Assembly (NCBI GenBank): GCA_947304355.1
Contig: CAMZAX010000003.1
Coordinates: 1-64,000 of the forward strand
From: an uncultured Selenomonadales bacterium
GTDB taxonomy: Bacteria; Bacillota; Negativicutes; Selenomonadales; Selenomonadaceae
DNA: 64,000 nt
Reading direction: 5' to 3'
In this document: piece by piece, positions 24,735 to 34,286 of the stretch
Position numbering within the stretch: the stretch's first letter is position 1
Layout: every line of letters starts with the position of its first letter
Notes under the pieces: generated by a model
Told to the model about the DNA's origin: nothing
The model's database searches: none
What the model saw: only the letters and a program-made list of their open reading frames with translations
Position numbers and translations under genes: made by a program

Positions 24735-24830
24735 CATTTATCGTAGACTACATAATTTGACAATTTTGGAGGTGGCAGAAAAACTTTTCGCAAGACGACA
24801 ACCAAAATTTTACAGGAGGTCAATTTTTGT

Positions 24831-27008
24831 ATGAGCAATCCCACAGAAAAAAATGCGTCCGCCGAATTGGATCTGCAAGCCCTGATTCAGCGAGCGGAAG
24901 CAAATGAAAATTTCCCCGAAGTCCCGCTTGACGAATTCACTCCGCCCACTTACGAACAGTGGAAAGAGGCGTGCATTGCCCTGCTCAAAGGCGCGCCGTT
25001 TGAAAAGAAACTTTTCACCAAGACCTACGAAAATATCACGTTCAGCCCGATGTACTTCCACGGCGACACCGAGCCGATTCAGCCGACGAAATCTTTCCCC
25101 GGCATGGGCGACTACCTGCGCGGCGTCAACGCAAACGGTTACGTCAATGCACCGTGGCTTATCGCGCAAGCGTGCGACGAAACGCTCCCCGAAGAGAACA
25201 ACGAATTGCTGAAACACGAAATCGACAAGGGCTCAACCGTTTATCACGTCAAAGTTGACTGCGCGACCCGCAAGAACAAAGACGCCCGCGAATGCAAACA
25301 CATCGGCAAAGGCGGCGTCAGCTTGACGACACTCGGCGACGTTGAAACTTTGCTTAACGGGCTCAAGCTCGACCAACACCCGCTGTACGTCTACGCGGGA
25401 CAATCCGCTTTGCCGCTCCTCGCGCTTATCGTTGCGACCGTCAAGAAAAACGGCGGCGACGTTTCAAAACTGCGCGGCATAATCGGCGCGAACCCAATCG
25501 GCGAATACGCGGCAAACGGCACGCTGATTCAAGACCTTGACAAACTTTACGACGAGGCGGCCAAGGCGGCTAAGTGGGCTGTCAAGAACGCACCCGCTGT
25601 CAAGACGATTTTCGTTAAGAGCAACGTTTTCAGCAACGGCGGCGCGAACGACGTTCAGGAAGTCGCTTACACCGTCGCGGCGGGCGTCGCGTACCTGCGT
25701 GCCCTGCTTGAACGCGGCTTGACGATTGACGAGGCGGCAAGTCAAATTATGTTCGGCTTCTCCATGGGCGCGAACTTCTTCATGCAAATCGCCAAGCTCC
25801 GCGCAGTCCGTCCGATTTGGGCGCAGATTGTCAAGGCTTTCGGCGGCAACGAAGAATCGCAGAAAATGCACATCCACGGTCGCCCCGCCAAGTTCTTCAA
25901 GACCGTTTACGATCCTTACGTCAATTTGCTCCGCGACACCACGCAACTGTTCAGCGGCGTTGTCGGCGGCGTCGACAGCTTCGAGAATTCGACCTTCGAC
26001 GAACCCGTCCGCAAAGGCGACGAATTCAGCCGTCGTATCGCCCGCAACATGCAAATCATCCTGCAAGAGGAATTCGGCTTGTTGCAACCGATTGACCCTG
26101 CCGGCGGCTCGTGGGCTGTCGAAACTTTGACCAAGCAGATTCGCGAAAAGATTTGGGTTGAATTCCAAGTCGTCGAGGGCAAAGGCGGTATCGTCGCCGC
26201 GCTCAAGGAAGGCTACCCGCAAGCCGAAATCGCCAAGGTTTGTGAGGCGCGTTTCAAAGCCGCCGAGACCCGCAAAGACCGTATCGTCGGCAACAACATG
26301 TATCCGAACATGACAGAGGAACGCATTGACGCCCGCCCCGAAGACCAAGCCGCCAACATGCAGGCGCGCAAGTCCGCTGTCGAAAATTATTTAAGCCAAG
26401 TTGACTCCGCCGCTGTCGCAGACGCGCTCGCCGATGTCAAAGACGGTTGCGCATGTTGCGTGATTGCCGCCGCCGAAAAGGGCGCGACCATTGCCGAAAT
26501 TCGCAAGGCTTTGGGCACTGCTGAAGTTGCGGCGATTACGAAAATTGAGCCGCACCGTTGGAGCGAACGCTTTGAGGCTCTCCGCGAAAAGACCGAGAAC
26601 TTCAAAGCCAAGACCGGCGACAACGTTAAAATCTTCCTCGCCAACATGGGACCGATTCCGCAACACAAAGCCCGCGCAGATTTCACCACGGGCTTCCTGC
26701 AAGTCGGCGCGTTCCAAGTTTTGGGCAACAACGGCTTTAAGACTGTCGACGAGGCGGCGGCGGCGGCTAAAGAATCGGGCGCGGACGCGGCGGTTATCTG
26801 CTCGACGGACGCGACTTATCCCGAAATTATTCCCGCGCTTGCCCCGAAACTTCATGAGGCTCTGCCCGGCGCGACGGTGTTCCTGGCGGGCGCGGCTCCT
26901 GCCGATTTGAAAGCAACCTACGACGCGGCGGGTATTGACGAATACATTCACGTCAAGGCGAACTGCTATAAAATTCTCCAAGCACTTCAACAGAAAAAGG
27001 GGATGTAA
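24831..27008 (+). CDS. mutA: Methylmalonyl-CoA mutase, small subunit
   Basis: 725 residues; ATG with GGAGG upstream. Partner of MutB in the adenosylcobalamin-dependent conversion of succinyl-CoA and methylmalonyl-CoA in propionate metabolism. The barrel domain shows family sequence ([55 protein letters not shown]). The C-terminal cobalamin-fold domain reads [13 protein letters not shown] where the large subunit has the DGHDRG cofactor motif, so this subunit cannot ligate B12, as expected for MutA. It is two bases upstream of mutB and under a strong promoter. No epimerase or decarboxylase gene is nearby. Confidence 0.95.
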   Translation: MSNPTEKNASAELDLQALIQRAEANENFPEVPLDEFTPPTYEQWKEACIALLKGAPFEKKLFTKTYENITFSPMYFHGDTEPIQPTKSFPGMGDYLRGVNANGYVNAPWLIAQACDETLPEENNELLKHEIDKGSTVYHVKVDCATRKNKDARECKHIGKGGVSLTTLGDVETLLNGLKLDQHPLYVYAGQSALPLLALIVATVKKNGGDVSKLRGIIGANPIGEYAANGTLIQDLDKLYDEAAKAAKWAVKNAPAVKTIFVKSNVFSNGGANDVQEVAYTVAAGVAYLRALLERGLTIDEAASQIMFGFSMGANFFMQIAKLRAVRPIWAQIVKAFGGNEESQKMHIHGRPAKFFKTVYDPYVNLLRDTTQLFSGVVGGVDSFENSTFDEPVRKGDEFSRRIARNMQIILQEEFGLLQPIDPAGGSWAVETLTKQIREKIWVEFQVVEGKGGIVAALKEGYPQAEIAKVCEARFKAAETRKDRIVGNNMYPNMTEERIDARPEDQAANMQARKSAVENYLSQVDSAAVADALADVKDGCACCVIAAAEKGATIAEIRKALGTAEVAAITKIEPHRWSERFEALREKTENFKAKTGDNVKIFLANMGPIPQHKARADFTTGFLQVGAFQVLGNNGFKTVDEAAAAAKESGADAAVICSTDATYPEIIPALAPKLHEALPGATVFLAGAAPADLKATYDAAGIDEYIHVKANCYKILQALQQKKGM

Positions 27009-27010
27009 TA

Positions 27011-29212
27011 ATGGCACAGTACACTAATCCTGACTTCACGCAGATGGGTCTGAGCGACGCCCCGGCTTCTGACGCGGCGGAGTGGAAGGCTAAATTTGAA
27101 CAGGCAGCTAAGGCTGATTACGACAAGCTCGTTTACAAGACGATGGAACACGTGCCCGTCAAGCCGCTGTACACGCACGACGAATACGCGCACATGAATC
27201 ATTTGGACTTTGTGAGCGGCATTCCGCCGTTCCTGCGCGGTCCTTACGCGACAATGTACGTCTTCCGCCCATGGACTGTCCGCCAATACGCGGGCTTCTC
27301 GACGGCCGAAGAATCCAACGCATTTTATCGCCGCAACCTTGCCGCAGGGCAAAAGGGTTTGTCAATCGCATTCGACCTGCCGACACATCGCGGCTACGAC
27401 GCCGACAATCCGCGCGTCTTCGGCGACGTGGGCAAAGCGGGCGTCTCCGTCTGCTCAATGCTCGACATGAATATTTTGTTCAGCGGCATTCCGCTCGACC
27501 AAATGTCCGTATCCATGACAATGAACGGCGCGGTTCTCCCGATTCTGGCGTTCTTCATTCAGAGCGGCATTGAACAGGGCGTCGACAAGTCAATCCTCAA
27601 CGGCACGATTCAAAACGACATCCTCAAGGAATTCATGGTGCGCAATACCTATATTTACCCGCCCGACATGTCAATGCGCATCATCGGCGACATTTTTGAA
27701 TACACGACGAAATATATGCCGAAGTTCAATTCGATTTCAATCAGCGGCTATCACATGCAAGAGGCAGGCGCGCCGGCTGACATCGAACTCGGTTACACGC
27801 TGGCTGACGGTCTCGAATACATTCGCACGGGCATCAACGCCGGCTTGAAGGTTGACGCCTTCGCGAAACGCTTGAGCTTCTTCTGGGCTATCGGCAAGAA
27901 TTATTTCATGGAAGTCGCCAAAATGCGCGCGGCTCGCGTCCTGTGGGCGAAAATCGTCAAGCAAATGGGCGGCACTGATGCGAAGTCAATGGCTCTCCGC
28001 ACACACTGCCAAACGTCCGGCTGGTCGCTCACCGCGCAGGATCCGTTCAACAACATTTCCCGCACGGTTATGGAGGCAATGGGCGCGGCTCTCGGTCATA
28101 CGCAGTCGCTCCACACCAACGCGCTCGACGAAGCAATCGCATTGCCGACCGACTTCAGCGCACGTATCGCACGCAACACGCAACTTTACATCCAAGACGA
28201 AACAAGCGTCTGCAAGATTATCGACCCGTGGGGCGGCTCATACTACGTCGAAGCTCTCACGAACGAAATCATTCGCCGCGCGTGGGCGCACATTCAAGAG
28301 ATTGAACAGCTCGGCGGCATGGCGAAGGCTATCGCGACTGGCTTGCCGAAAATGCGTATCGAAGAGGCTGCGGCGCGTCGTCAAGCGCGTATCGACTCCA
28401 ACAACGAAACGATTGTCGGCTTGAACAAATTCCGCCTCGACCACGAAGACCCGTTGGAAATCCTCGCCGTCGACAACACCGCCGTCCGCAACGCGCAGGT
28501 TGAACGCCTTAACAAGCTCCGCGCCGAACGCAACGAAGACGACGTTCGCGCCGCATTGGAAGGCATCACGAAGGCGGCAGAGTCTCGCGACAACGGCAAC
28601 CTGCTTGAGTGCGCCGTTGAAGCGGCTCGCGTCCGTTGCTCGCTCGGCGAAATTTCCGACGCCGTTGAAAAAGTTTCGGGACGTTACGTCGCGACGATTC
28701 ACACAATCAGCGGCGTGTACTCCAAGGAATTCGGCGACGACGGCAAGCTCGACAAGGCTCGCGCTCTCGCCGACGAATTTGAAAAAATCACGGGACGCCG
28801 TCCGCGCATTTTCGTCGCCAAAATCGGGCAAGACGGTCACGACAGAGGCGCAAAGGTTATCTCGTCCAGTTTCGCCGATTTGGGCTGGGATGTCGACGTG
28901 GGTCCGCTCTTCCAGACGCCCGAAGAAACTGCGCGCGACGCCGTTGACAATGACGTACACCTTGTCGGATTCAGCTCGTTGGCTGCGGGTCACAACACGC
29001 TTTTGCCGCAACTCGTCGACGAACTCAAGAAGCTCGGCCGCGAAGACATTCTCGTTGCAATCGGCGGCGTCATCCCCGTGCAGGATTATCAGTTCTTGTA
29101 CGACCACGGCGCAGTTGCGATTTTCGCGCCCGGCACCAACATCCCCGAAGCGTCAATGAAACTCTTGAGCATCCTCATCGACCGCGCCAAGGAAGAGGAA
29201 GACGCCGGCTGA
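27011..29212 (+). CDS. mutB: Methylmalonyl-CoA mutase, large catalytic subunit
   Basis: 733 residues, full length. The substrate barrel includes [18 protein letters not shown] (CoA-binding strand), [25 protein letters not shown] and [12 protein letters not shown]. The C-terminal B12-binding domain has the canonical QDGHDRGAK (DxHxxG, His as lower cobalt ligand), then GLWD-like and GGVIPVQDY motifs. It forms the heterodimer with MutA. The stop is followed by a heptanucleotide array (29215-29249) and a bidirectional terminator. In propionate-forming anaerobes this step turns succinyl-CoA toward methylmalonyl-CoA. Confidence 0.97.
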   Translation: MAQYTNPDFTQMGLSDAPASDAAEWKAKFEQAAKADYDKLVYKTMEHVPVKPLYTHDEYAHMNHLDFVSGIPPFLRGPYATMYVFRPWTVRQYAGFSTAEESNAFYRRNLAAGQKGLSIAFDLPTHRGYDADNPRVFGDVGKAGVSVCSMLDMNILFSGIPLDQMSVSMTMNGAVLPILAFFIQSGIEQGVDKSILNGTIQNDILKEFMVRNTYIYPPDMSMRIIGDIFEYTTKYMPKFNSISISGYHMQEAGAPADIELGYTLADGLEYIRTGINAGLKVDAFAKRLSFFWAIGKNYFMEVAKMRAARVLWAKIVKQMGGTDAKSMALRTHCQTSGWSLTAQDPFNNISRTVMEAMGAALGHTQSLHTNALDEAIALPTDFSARIARNTQLYIQDETSVCKIIDPWGGSYYVEALTNEIIRRAWAHIQEIEQLGGMAKAIATGLPKMRIEEAAARRQARIDSNNETIVGLNKFRLDHEDPLEILAVDNTAVRNAQVERLNKLRAERNEDDVRAALEGITKAAESRDNGNLLECAVEAARVRCSLGEISDAVEKVSGRYVATIHTISGVYSKEFGDDGKLDKARALADEFEKITGRRPRIFVAKIGQDGHDRGAKVISSSFADLGWDVDVGPLFQTPEETARDAVDNDVHLVGFSSLAAGHNTLLPQLVDELKKLGREDILVAIGGVIPVQDYQFLYDHGAVAIFAPGTNIPEASMKLLSILIDRAKEEEDAG

Positions 29213-29214
29213 AC

Positions 29215-29249
29215 GGCAATGCTTAATTCGTAATGCGTAATGCGCAATT
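29215..29249 (+). repeat. Heptanucleotide array of the CGTAATG class
   Basis: Five units in register directly after mutB: GGCAATG, CTTAATT, CGTAATG, CGTAATG, CGCAATT. Confidence 0.65.
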
Positions 29250-29252
29250 AAA

Positions 29253-29290
29253 AATCCCCGACGGTCTGTTTGACTGCCGGGGTTTTTGTT
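29253..29290. terminator. Bidirectional terminator between mutB and the aldolase gene
   Basis: CCCCGACGG pairs with CTGCCGGGG around a GTTTGA-containing loop. An A run lies before it and a T run after it. Confidence 0.8.
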
Positions 29291-29302
29291 TGCTGTTTCG
29301 GT

Positions 29303-29986
29303 TTAGTTGAAGTCAATCATTGTCTTGCCCGCGCCCGCGAAGCTCTCGAAGTCGCCGATAAAATCTTCGACGGCTGAATCAATCGCGGAATTCTTGACAA
29401 GCGCGGAAAAAATTTCGGGCGACACGGTTGCCGCGCCGACGCCGCACTTGCACAGCTCCAACACCTGCTGAGAATTCTTGAAACTCGCCGCGATAACTTC
29501 GGTTTCCATGCGATTGACGGAAAAAATCTGCTGAATCTCTTGCGCGACCTTAATGCCGTCGAAGCCCATGTTGTCGATTCGGTTGACGTAGGGAGCCGCG
29601 AAGCTCGCGCCGCATTGTCCCGCGATGAACGCTTGCATTGGCGTGTAAATCGCCGTCGCCGTGATAAGAATCTCGCTGGTGTCGACCAAAAGTTTCATTG
29701 CCTTGAAGCCTTCGGGCACGGCGGGAATTTTAACAAAAGTGTTCGCGCCCAAAATCTCGACGATGTGTCGCGCCTCTTCGGCGATTTGCTCTGCGCGGCG
29801 GCTGACGGCTTGGACGTGCAAATCGGCATCTTCGCCGATAAAGTCGCGAATGCGACTGAGCGTGTCGAAGGGATTGCCGCCGACCTTGGAAAGTATCGTC
29901 GGATTCGTCGTGACGCCCGCCACGGGGTAAATCTCGTAAATCTTTTTAATCGCGTCAAGGTGCGCGTCGTCAATCAAAAGTTTCAT
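29303..29986 (-). CDS. Fructose-6-phosphate aldolase/transaldolase family protein
   Basis: 227 residues from the ATG at 29986 (GGGGTGA upstream), the size of the short TalB-like FSA/TalC group rather than long transaldolases. The start MKLLIDDAHLDAI, the PVAGVTTNPTIL segment, the Schiff-base Lys in NTFVKIPAVPEG and the PYVNRIDNMGFDG segment fit the family. It may cleave fructose 6-phosphate or transfer dihydroxyacetone; which of the two cannot be told by eye. It lies 15 bases after the ndh stop and shares its transcript. Confidence 0.85.
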   Translation of the reverse strand: MKLLIDDAHLDAIKKIYEIYPVAGVTTNPTILSKVGGNPFDTLSRIRDFIGEDADLHVQAVSRRAEQIAEEARHIVEILGANTFVKIPAVPEGFKAMKLLVDTSEILITATAIYTPMQAFIAGQCGASFAAPYVNRIDNMGFDGIKVAQEIQQIFSVNRMETEVIAASFKNSQQVLELCKCGVGAATVSPEIFSALVKNSAIDSAVEDFIGDFESFAGAGKTMIDFN

Positions 29987-30001
29987 GCCAATCACCCCGA
30001 A

Positions 30002-31273
30002 TCACTTTTCCGGGTCAAGGCTTATGTTCGTGACGATACGACCGAGACGCGCGCTGGTGAGGAAGTTCAACGCCCATTTGAACGCGACGGTCATGTTGGT
30101 GTAAAAGCCCGCAAGCCTTATCAAGTGAACGACCATCCACGCGCACCACGCAAGGAAGCCCGTCATCTTGGGGCTACCCACGACAGCCTCGCCGCGCCCG
30201 ATTGTCGCCATTGCGCCGAGATCTTTGTAAACGAACTTGTCAAGATTGGTGTCGCCCTTGATTAGTTTCATGATATTTTTATGCGCAACCTTCGCTTGTT
30301 GCGTGGCAACCGGCGCGACCGTCGGCAGGGGACGTTTCATGTCGCCGTGCATGAACGCCGCGCAGTCTCCGATAGCGAAAACGTTCTTGTGCACCGCGCC
30401 GCGAACCATCAAATCTTCCTCAATCCAGATACGACCGTCGCGGGCACATTCGCCGCCGCAGTTTTTCATCATGTCGACCGCACGCACGCCCGCCGCCCAA
30501 ATCACCGTCGTCGTCGGGATTTTCACGCCGTTCTTGAGCGTCAAGACGTCGCCGTCATAATCGACGACCTGCGTATTGAGCATGACCTCGACGCCTTTTT
30601 TCTGCAGGACTTTGACGGTGTGCTGTTGCAAGTCTTCGGGGAGCATGGGCAACAGGCGCGGCGTCGCCTCGATAAGTTTTATGCTCACGTCGTTGAAGTC
30701 AAGCAGGTGGAATTCTTTTTTCTGAATCTCGATAAGTTCAGACAATGCGCCCGCTTCTTCGACGCCTGTGGGGCCGCCGCCGACCACAACGAACGTCATG
30801 CGCTTTTTGCGGTCTTCGGGCGTGCGATAAGGTTTCTCGGCGCGCTCGAATTCGTGTATGACGTGGTTGCGAATGTGCACCGCCTCTTGAAGGGTCTTCA
30901 TGCCGAAGGAATGTTCCTCGACGCTTTTCATCCCGAAAAAGTTCGTCGTCGCGCCCGCCGCAAGAACCAGATAATCGTAATGGATTTCGCCGTGGTTGGT
31001 TATGACGACGTCGCGCTCCTGGTCGACGCCGCGCACCTTCGCCATGAACAGATTGACGTTTTTGTTGTCGCGGAAGAACGAACGAATCGGGTAAGCGATT
31101 TCGCCCGTCTCCAAAACCGAAGTCGACACCTGATACAAAAGCGGCTGGAACAGGTGGAAATTGTGACGATCGATAAGCGTAACCTCGACGTTCTCCTTGG
31201 CGAACAGCTGACCGGTTTTTATTCCGCCGAAGCCGCCGCCTACGATTACGATATGGGGCTTGCCATTAACCAT
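30002..31273 (-). CDS. ndh: Type II NADH dehydrogenase
   Basis: 423 residues; single-subunit, non-proton-pumping enzyme passing electrons from NADH through FAD to quinone at the inner membrane face. The FAD Rossmann motif is IVGGGFGGIK (residues 9-18), the NADH motif is VVVGGGPTGVEEAG (about 163-176), and FAIGDCAAF binds FAD. The C-terminal region has the hydrophobic/amphipathic segment expected for membrane attachment (CAWMVVHLIRLAGFY). Its promoter is at 31398-31425. Presence in a likely fermentative anaerobe suggests NADH disposal to fumarate or trace oxygen; this is inference. Confidence 0.93.
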   Translation of the reverse strand: MVNGKPHIVIVGGGFGGIKTGQLFAKENVEVTLIDRHNFHLFQPLLYQVSTSVLETGEIAYPIRSFFRDNKNVNLFMAKVRGVDQERDVVITNHGEIHYDYLVLAAGATTNFFGMKSVEEHSFGMKTLQEAVHIRNHVIHEFERAEKPYRTPEDRKKRMTFVVVGGGPTGVEEAGALSELIEIQKKEFHLLDFNDVSIKLIEATPRLLPMLPEDLQQHTVKVLQKKGVEVMLNTQVVDYDGDVLTLKNGVKIPTTTVIWAAGVRAVDMMKNCGGECARDGRIWIEEDLMVRGAVHKNVFAIGDCAAFMHGDMKRPLPTVAPVATQQAKVAHKNIMKLIKGDTNLDKFVYKDLGAMATIGRGEAVVGSPKMTGFLAWCAWMVVHLIRLAGFYTNMTVAFKWALNFLTSARLGRIVTNISLDPEK

Positions 31274-31397
31274 GTTGGAAAACCTCCCATTGTAGTGAAA
31301 ATTGTAACTTAACGGGCTAAAAATTTATCGGGATGAATTCCCGTCTGTCTTTCGTAACTTAAACTTACCACAACCCCCTAACCCGTTGTCTTCGCGT

Positions 31398-31425
31398 ATG
31401 ATAACATAAAAATCGTAAATTGCAA
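31398..31425 (-). promoter_or_regulatory. ndh promoter
   Basis: Minus strand: TTGCAA (31420-31425), 16 bases, TATCAT (31398-31403). The leader is about 120 bases. Confidence 0.5.
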
Positions 31426-31490
31426 CCGTCGCGAAAATTTTCTTCATTGAGGATTGGGCGCAAGGGTTGAGGACAATTTTTCGCAACGGC

Positions 31491-32435
31491 TCACCAGTTT
31501 TCAAAGCGTCGGTTACGATTCAAGGCACGAATCGATTTCATGTCGTCGGCGGTCAGTTCAAAGTCGAACACGTCAAAATTTTCCGCGATGTGCATTGCGT
31601 TCGACGAGCCGGGAATTGCAATGTAGCCGTCTTGCATTTGCCAACGCAGGACAATCTGCGCGGGCGACTTGGAATATTTTTTCGCGAGCGTTTGAATCGT
31701 GTCGTTGCCGAAAATTTTTTGAGTGTTGCCGCGCCCGCCGAAGGGATACCAACTTTCGACGACCGTGCCGAATTGTGCGACGTAAGCTTGAAACTCCGCG
31801 TTTTGATAGTAAATGTGGTTTTCGTTCTGGACGACGGCGGGGACAATCTCGGCGGCGTTGCGTATTCTGTCGAAGTCTCGCGGCGTATAGTAATTCGATA
31901 TGCCGATTGAACGAATTTTGCCCGCCTTCGCCGCGCGCTCCAATGCGTGATAAACTTCCAAATCGTTGCGGCCGGGCTGGTGAATCAACATCAAGTCGAC
32001 GTAACCGATATTCAACGCCCGAATCGAAGAATCAATCGCGGCATCGGGCGCGTTGTAGTTGCCGGGCATAATCTTTGACGTGACGAAAATTTCTTCGCGC
32101 TTGGCAATGCCGTCGTCAATCGCGCGTCGAATGCCTTTGCCTACGCCGACTTCGTTGCCGTAGTAGCGCGCCGTGTCAATCAGCCGATAACCGACCTTGA
32201 GCGCGTGATAAACGCAAGCCTCGGCGGTGTCGTCGTCAAGCGTCCACGTCCCGAAGCCCAGACGCGGCATTTTGTAACCGCTGTTAAGTTTCACGTCGTC
32301 GATAAAATAATTTTTGTTCACTTGAGCAGCCTCCTTGGGCGAAATTTCTGCGGTTGAGTTTTGCGCGCCGCACGCTCCGAACAAATTCGCAAACGCCGCG
32401 CAGATCATCAGCGAAATAAATTTTCTTCTGTTCAT
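31491..32435 (-). CDS. Exported aldo/keto reductase (lipoprotein or Tat substrate)
   Basis: 314 residues from the ATG at 32435. The N-terminus MNRRKFISLMICAAFANLF resembles a twin-arginine signal, and LFGACG gives a possible lipobox (Cys about 22). The mature part is a standard aldo/keto reductase barrel: GFGTWTLDD, LIDTARYYGNE (catalytic Asp and Tyr), IMPGNY, VDLMLIHQPG (catalytic His), GISNYYTPRDF and the late IPGSS NADPH site. An NAD(P)H-dependent enzyme outside the cytoplasm is odd unless it is folded with cofactor and exported by Tat. It lies six bases after larB. Confidence 0.82.
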   Translation of the reverse strand: MNRRKFISLMICAAFANLFGACGAQNSTAEISPKEAAQVNKNYFIDDVKLNSGYKMPRLGFGTWTLDDDTAEACVYHALKVGYRLIDTARYYGNEVGVGKGIRRAIDDGIAKREEIFVTSKIMPGNYNAPDAAIDSSIRALNIGYVDLMLIHQPGRNDLEVYHALERAAKAGKIRSIGISNYYTPRDFDRIRNAAEIVPAVVQNENHIYYQNAEFQAYVAQFGTVVESWYPFGGRGNTQKIFGNDTIQTLAKKYSKSPAQIVLRWQMQDGYIAIPGSSNAMHIAENFDVFDFELTADDMKSIRALNRNRRFENW

Positions 32436-32440
32436 GAAAG

Positions 32441-33205
32441 TCACCGCCTGCGATTGATTTTCGACGCAAGCACGCCCGCGCCGAAACCGTTATCGATGTT
32501 GACGACACCGATGCCCGCCGCGCAGCTGTTGAGCATTGCCAAAAGAGCGGCAAGCCCGTTGAACGACGCGCCGTAGCCGACACTGGTTGGCACCGCAATG
32601 ACGGGACGATTTGTCAGCCCGCCGACGACGCTCGCCAACGCGCCTTCCATGCCCGCGACGACGATTATCACGTTGGCGGCGACGATCTCGTCCATGTGCG
32701 CGAACAATCGGTGAATGCCCGCGACGCCGCAATCGTAGCACGTCGAAACGGCATTGCCCCAAAGGTAAGCGGTCAGGCGCGCCTCTTCGGCAACGGGCAC
32801 GTCACTCGTCCCCGCCGTCACGACTAAAATTTTCCGACGTTCGTCGCGTTCAAGGGTCGTGTCGCGGTCGACGTAAATCATGCGCGCTGTCTCGTCATAA
32901 ACGGCGTCGGGCACGGCGTCGCGCAGGAAGTCGAATTGCTCACGGCTCGCACGGCTCGCGATTAAATTGCCCGCGCTCCGTTCGTGCAGGTTCTTGAAAA
33001 TAATTTTGAGTTGCTCCTTGGTCTTGCCGGGCGCGTAGACGACTTCGGGGAAACCCTGCCGCAATTCGCGTCCGTGGTCGATTGTCGCGAAGCCGAAACT
33101 TTCCGTCGCCAACGAAAAATTTTTAACCTCGGCAAGAATTTTTTCTTCGGACACGTCGCCCGACTTATAGCCGCGCAGGAGTTCAAGCAAAAGTTTTTCA
33201 GTCAA
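32441..33205 (-). CDS. larB: Nickel-pincer cofactor biosynthesis protein LarB
   Basis: 254 residues from the TTG at 33205 (GAGGTG seven bases upstream); longer starts lack a ribosome site. LarB carboxylates and hydrolyses nicotinic acid adenine dinucleotide, the first step to the nickel-pincer nucleotide of lactate racemase and relatives. The C-terminal PurE-like fold is visible: VTAGTSDVPVAEEA, CYDCGVAGIHRL, VAGMEGALASVVGGL, VPTSVGYG and GIGVVNIDNGFGAG. The third step gene larC is 3.6 kb away on the other strand; larE and larA are not in the window. Confidence 0.93.
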   Translation of the reverse strand: MTEKLLLELLRGYKSGDVSEEKILAEVKNFSLATESFGFATIDHGRELRQGFPEVVYAPGKTKEQLKIIFKNLHERSAGNLIASRASREQFDFLRDAVPDAVYDETARMIYVDRDTTLERDERRKILVVTAGTSDVPVAEEARLTAYLWGNAVSTCYDCGVAGIHRLFAHMDEIVAANVIIVVAGMEGALASVVGGLTNRPVIAVPTSVGYGASFNGLAALLAMLNSCAAGIGVVNIDNGFGAGVLASKINRRR

Positions 33206-33253
33206 AGCGTTCACCTCGACGACAGAATAAACCATAAAGCGCACTTTAAGTCA

Positions 33254-33277
33254 ACAAAAAAGCCCCTTGCAAGGGGT
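33254..33277 (-). terminator. Terminator after argF
   Basis: Minus strand: CCCCTTGCAAGGGG is a self-complementary stem followed by CTTTTTTG. Confidence 0.7.
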
Positions 33278-33351
33278 AAGGGGCAAGGGCATTGTAGCTT
33301 TCAGGGGTCAGCTTTCAGCTTTCAGGTTGTTTGTCTGAAAGCTGAAGGCTA
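33271..33351 (+). repeat. Compound heptanucleotide array at the argF 3' end
   Basis: Units in 7-base steps: AAGGGGT, AAGGGGC, AAGGGCA, then from 33297 AGCTTTC, AGGGGTC, AGCTTTC, AGCTTTC, AGGTTGT, TTGTCTG, AAAGCTG, AAGGCTA. The last unit contains the argF stop. The AGCTTTC and AAAGCTG parts form a 12-base hairpin. Confidence 0.65.
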
Positions 33352-34281
33352 ATCACGCATCGTCAAAGCCATGATTGCCTTTTGCGTGTGAAGACGATTT
33401 TCAGCCTCGTCGAAGATGACATGCGCGTTGTCTTCCAAAACGTCATCGGTGATTTCCTCGCCGCGATAGGCGGGCAGGCAGTGCAGGACGATTACATTTT
33501 TGCTCGCGCCGCTCAAAAGTTTTTTGTTGACTTGATAGGGCGCGAAAATTTTCTTGCGGGCGTCGTGTTCGGCTTCCTGCCCCATGCTCGCCCAAGTGTC
33601 CGTCGCGATGATATCGGCGTCGCGAACAGCCTCGGCGGGGTCTTGCGTCCAGGAAAGTTTCGCGCCGGTCTCTTCGGCGTCGGCAAGCGCATTCTCGAAA
33701 ACTTTTGCGTTCGGCTTGTAATTTTCGGGCGTCGCGACCGAAAGCGTCATTCCGACTTTCGCCGCGCCGTAAAGATAGCTGTTCGTCATGTTGTTGCCGT
33801 CGCCGACGTAAGCCATTTTCAGCGCGCGGAAATTTTTGCCCTTGTGTTCGCGAATCGTCAGCAAGTCCGTCAGCACTTGACACGGATGCAACAAATCGGT
33901 CAGCCCGTTGATTACGGGAATATCGGCATATTTGGCAAGCTCCTCGACCTTTGCCTGCTCGAACGTGCGAATCATTATGCCGTCAAGGTAACGCGCCAAG
34001 ACGCGCGCGGTGTCTTTAATCGGCTCGCCGCGACCCAGTTGCAAATCTTTGCTCGACAGGAAAAGACCCGTGCCGCCCAGTTGGAAGATACCGACCTCGA
34101 ACGAAACGCGCGTCCGCGTCGACGATTTCTCGAATATCATGCCAAGCGTCTTGCCCGCAAGCAATTTGTGTTCGACGCCCGCTTTCTGCATGACTTTGAG
34201 CCGCGCCGCGAAGTCGATGATTTCGGCGACCTCGTCTGTGCTCAAGTCGTGAATCGAAAGTAAATCTTTGCCCTTCAACAA
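33349..34281 (-). CDS. argF: Ornithine carbamoyltransferase
   Basis: 310 residues. Transfers the carbamoyl group to ornithine to make citrulline in arginine synthesis. The carbamoyl-phosphate loop is FEKSSTRTRVSFEVG (about 55-69); HPCQVLTDLLT and the ornithine motif HCLPAYRGEE near the C-terminus are present. The TTG start at 34281 has GGAGG nine bases upstream. Downstream in a unit with argD and the interrupted glycosyltransferase; its stop codon TAG sits inside a heptanucleotide array. Confidence 0.96.
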   Translation of the reverse strand: MLKGKDLLSIHDLSTDEVAEIIDFAARLKVMQKAGVEHKLLAGKTLGMIFEKSSTRTRVSFEVGIFQLGGTGLFLSSKDLQLGRGEPIKDTARVLARYLDGIMIRTFEQAKVEELAKYADIPVINGLTDLLHPCQVLTDLLTIREHKGKNFRALKMAYVGDGNNMTNSYLYGAAKVGMTLSVATPENYKPNAKVFENALADAEETGAKLSWTQDPAEAVRDADIIATDTWASMGQEAEHDARKKIFAPYQVNKKLLSGASKNVIVLHCLPAYRGEEITDDVLEDNAHVIFDEAENRLHTQKAIMALTMRD

Positions 34282-34286
34282 AAGTA

